Source: Lota lota | Taxonomy: Eukaryota > Chordata > Actinopteri > Gadiformes > Lotidae | Length of the DNA: 64,000 nucleotides | Direction of reading: 5' to 3' | NCBI GenBank assembly: GCA_026745465.1 | Contig: JACYXH010000203.1 | Coordinates: 626,001 to 690,000, forward strand | Shown: positions 63,960-64,000 of the stretch, piece by piece | Numbering within the stretch: the stretch's first letter is position 1 | Layout of the letters: every line of letters starts with the position of its first letter | Notes under the pieces: model-generated | Seen by the model: only the letters and a program-made list of their open reading frames with translations | Told to the model about the DNA's origin: nothing | Databases searched by the model: none | Translations under genes and position numbers: made by a program

Positions 63960-63985
63960 ATGCGTGCTTGTGTGTGTGTGCATAA
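63829..63985. repeat. TG array at the window end
   Basis: (GT)n segments are separated by GCGCTTTTCTG, which occurs twice. Confidence 0.93.
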
Positions 63986-64000
63986 TCCACTTTAACACAA

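Overview
This window is eukaryotic, and almost certainly comes from a ray-finned fish. The support is: spliced coding exons with GT/AG borders and one very small intron (79 bp); a 490-bp inverted-repeat transposon that ends in TTAA and resembles a repeat I recall as common in teleosts; and a very high load of simple repeats (CA/TG, GA/CT, and long G or C homopolymers). No operons, rRNA, tRNA, CRISPR or bacterial-type genes were seen.

The only protein-coding gene I can support is the 3' end of an MCTP gene (multiple C2 and transmembrane domain protein), on the minus strand between about 48.06 and 59.65 kb. Six exons join in frame: 59530-59649, 58458-58499, 52279-52388, 52090-52199, 50450-50547 and 48065-48124. 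They encode about 179 C-terminal residues: membrane segment 1, an acidic linker, an amphipathic region, membrane segment 2, the conserved C-terminal tail and a stop codon. The Val-Gln-Lys / Val-Gln-Tyr junction, the basic RKKR end and the linker resemble MCTP2 more than MCTP1. The C2 domains must lie beyond position 64,000.

Positions 1 to about 46 kb contain no exon I can recognise. This is a non-coding stretch downstream of the gene. It alternates between microsatellite blocks and islands of unique, often AT-rich sequence with homeodomain, Pbx-Hox, Sox and Fox-like sites, which are candidate regulatory elements. In vertebrates the 3' side of MCTP2 faces the regulatory desert of NR2F2, so this may be part of that landscape. 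That is inference, because nr2f2 is not in the window.

Two CpG-rich, promoter-like patches stand out. One (46.1-46.5 kb, two CCAAT boxes and a GC box) sits beyond the mctp2 3' end. The other (60.84-61.1 kb, YY1, CRE and E-box motifs) is in an mctp2 intron. Other distinctive items are a perfectly homogeneous 25-bp x 13 minisatellite (42.57-42.89 kb), a 6-bp GGTCCY array (25.9-26.2 kb), a 14-bp perfect hairpin in the presumed mctp2 3' UTR, and a strong bias of long homopolymers toward G/C. No complete new gene system was found. The most novel leads are non-coding.
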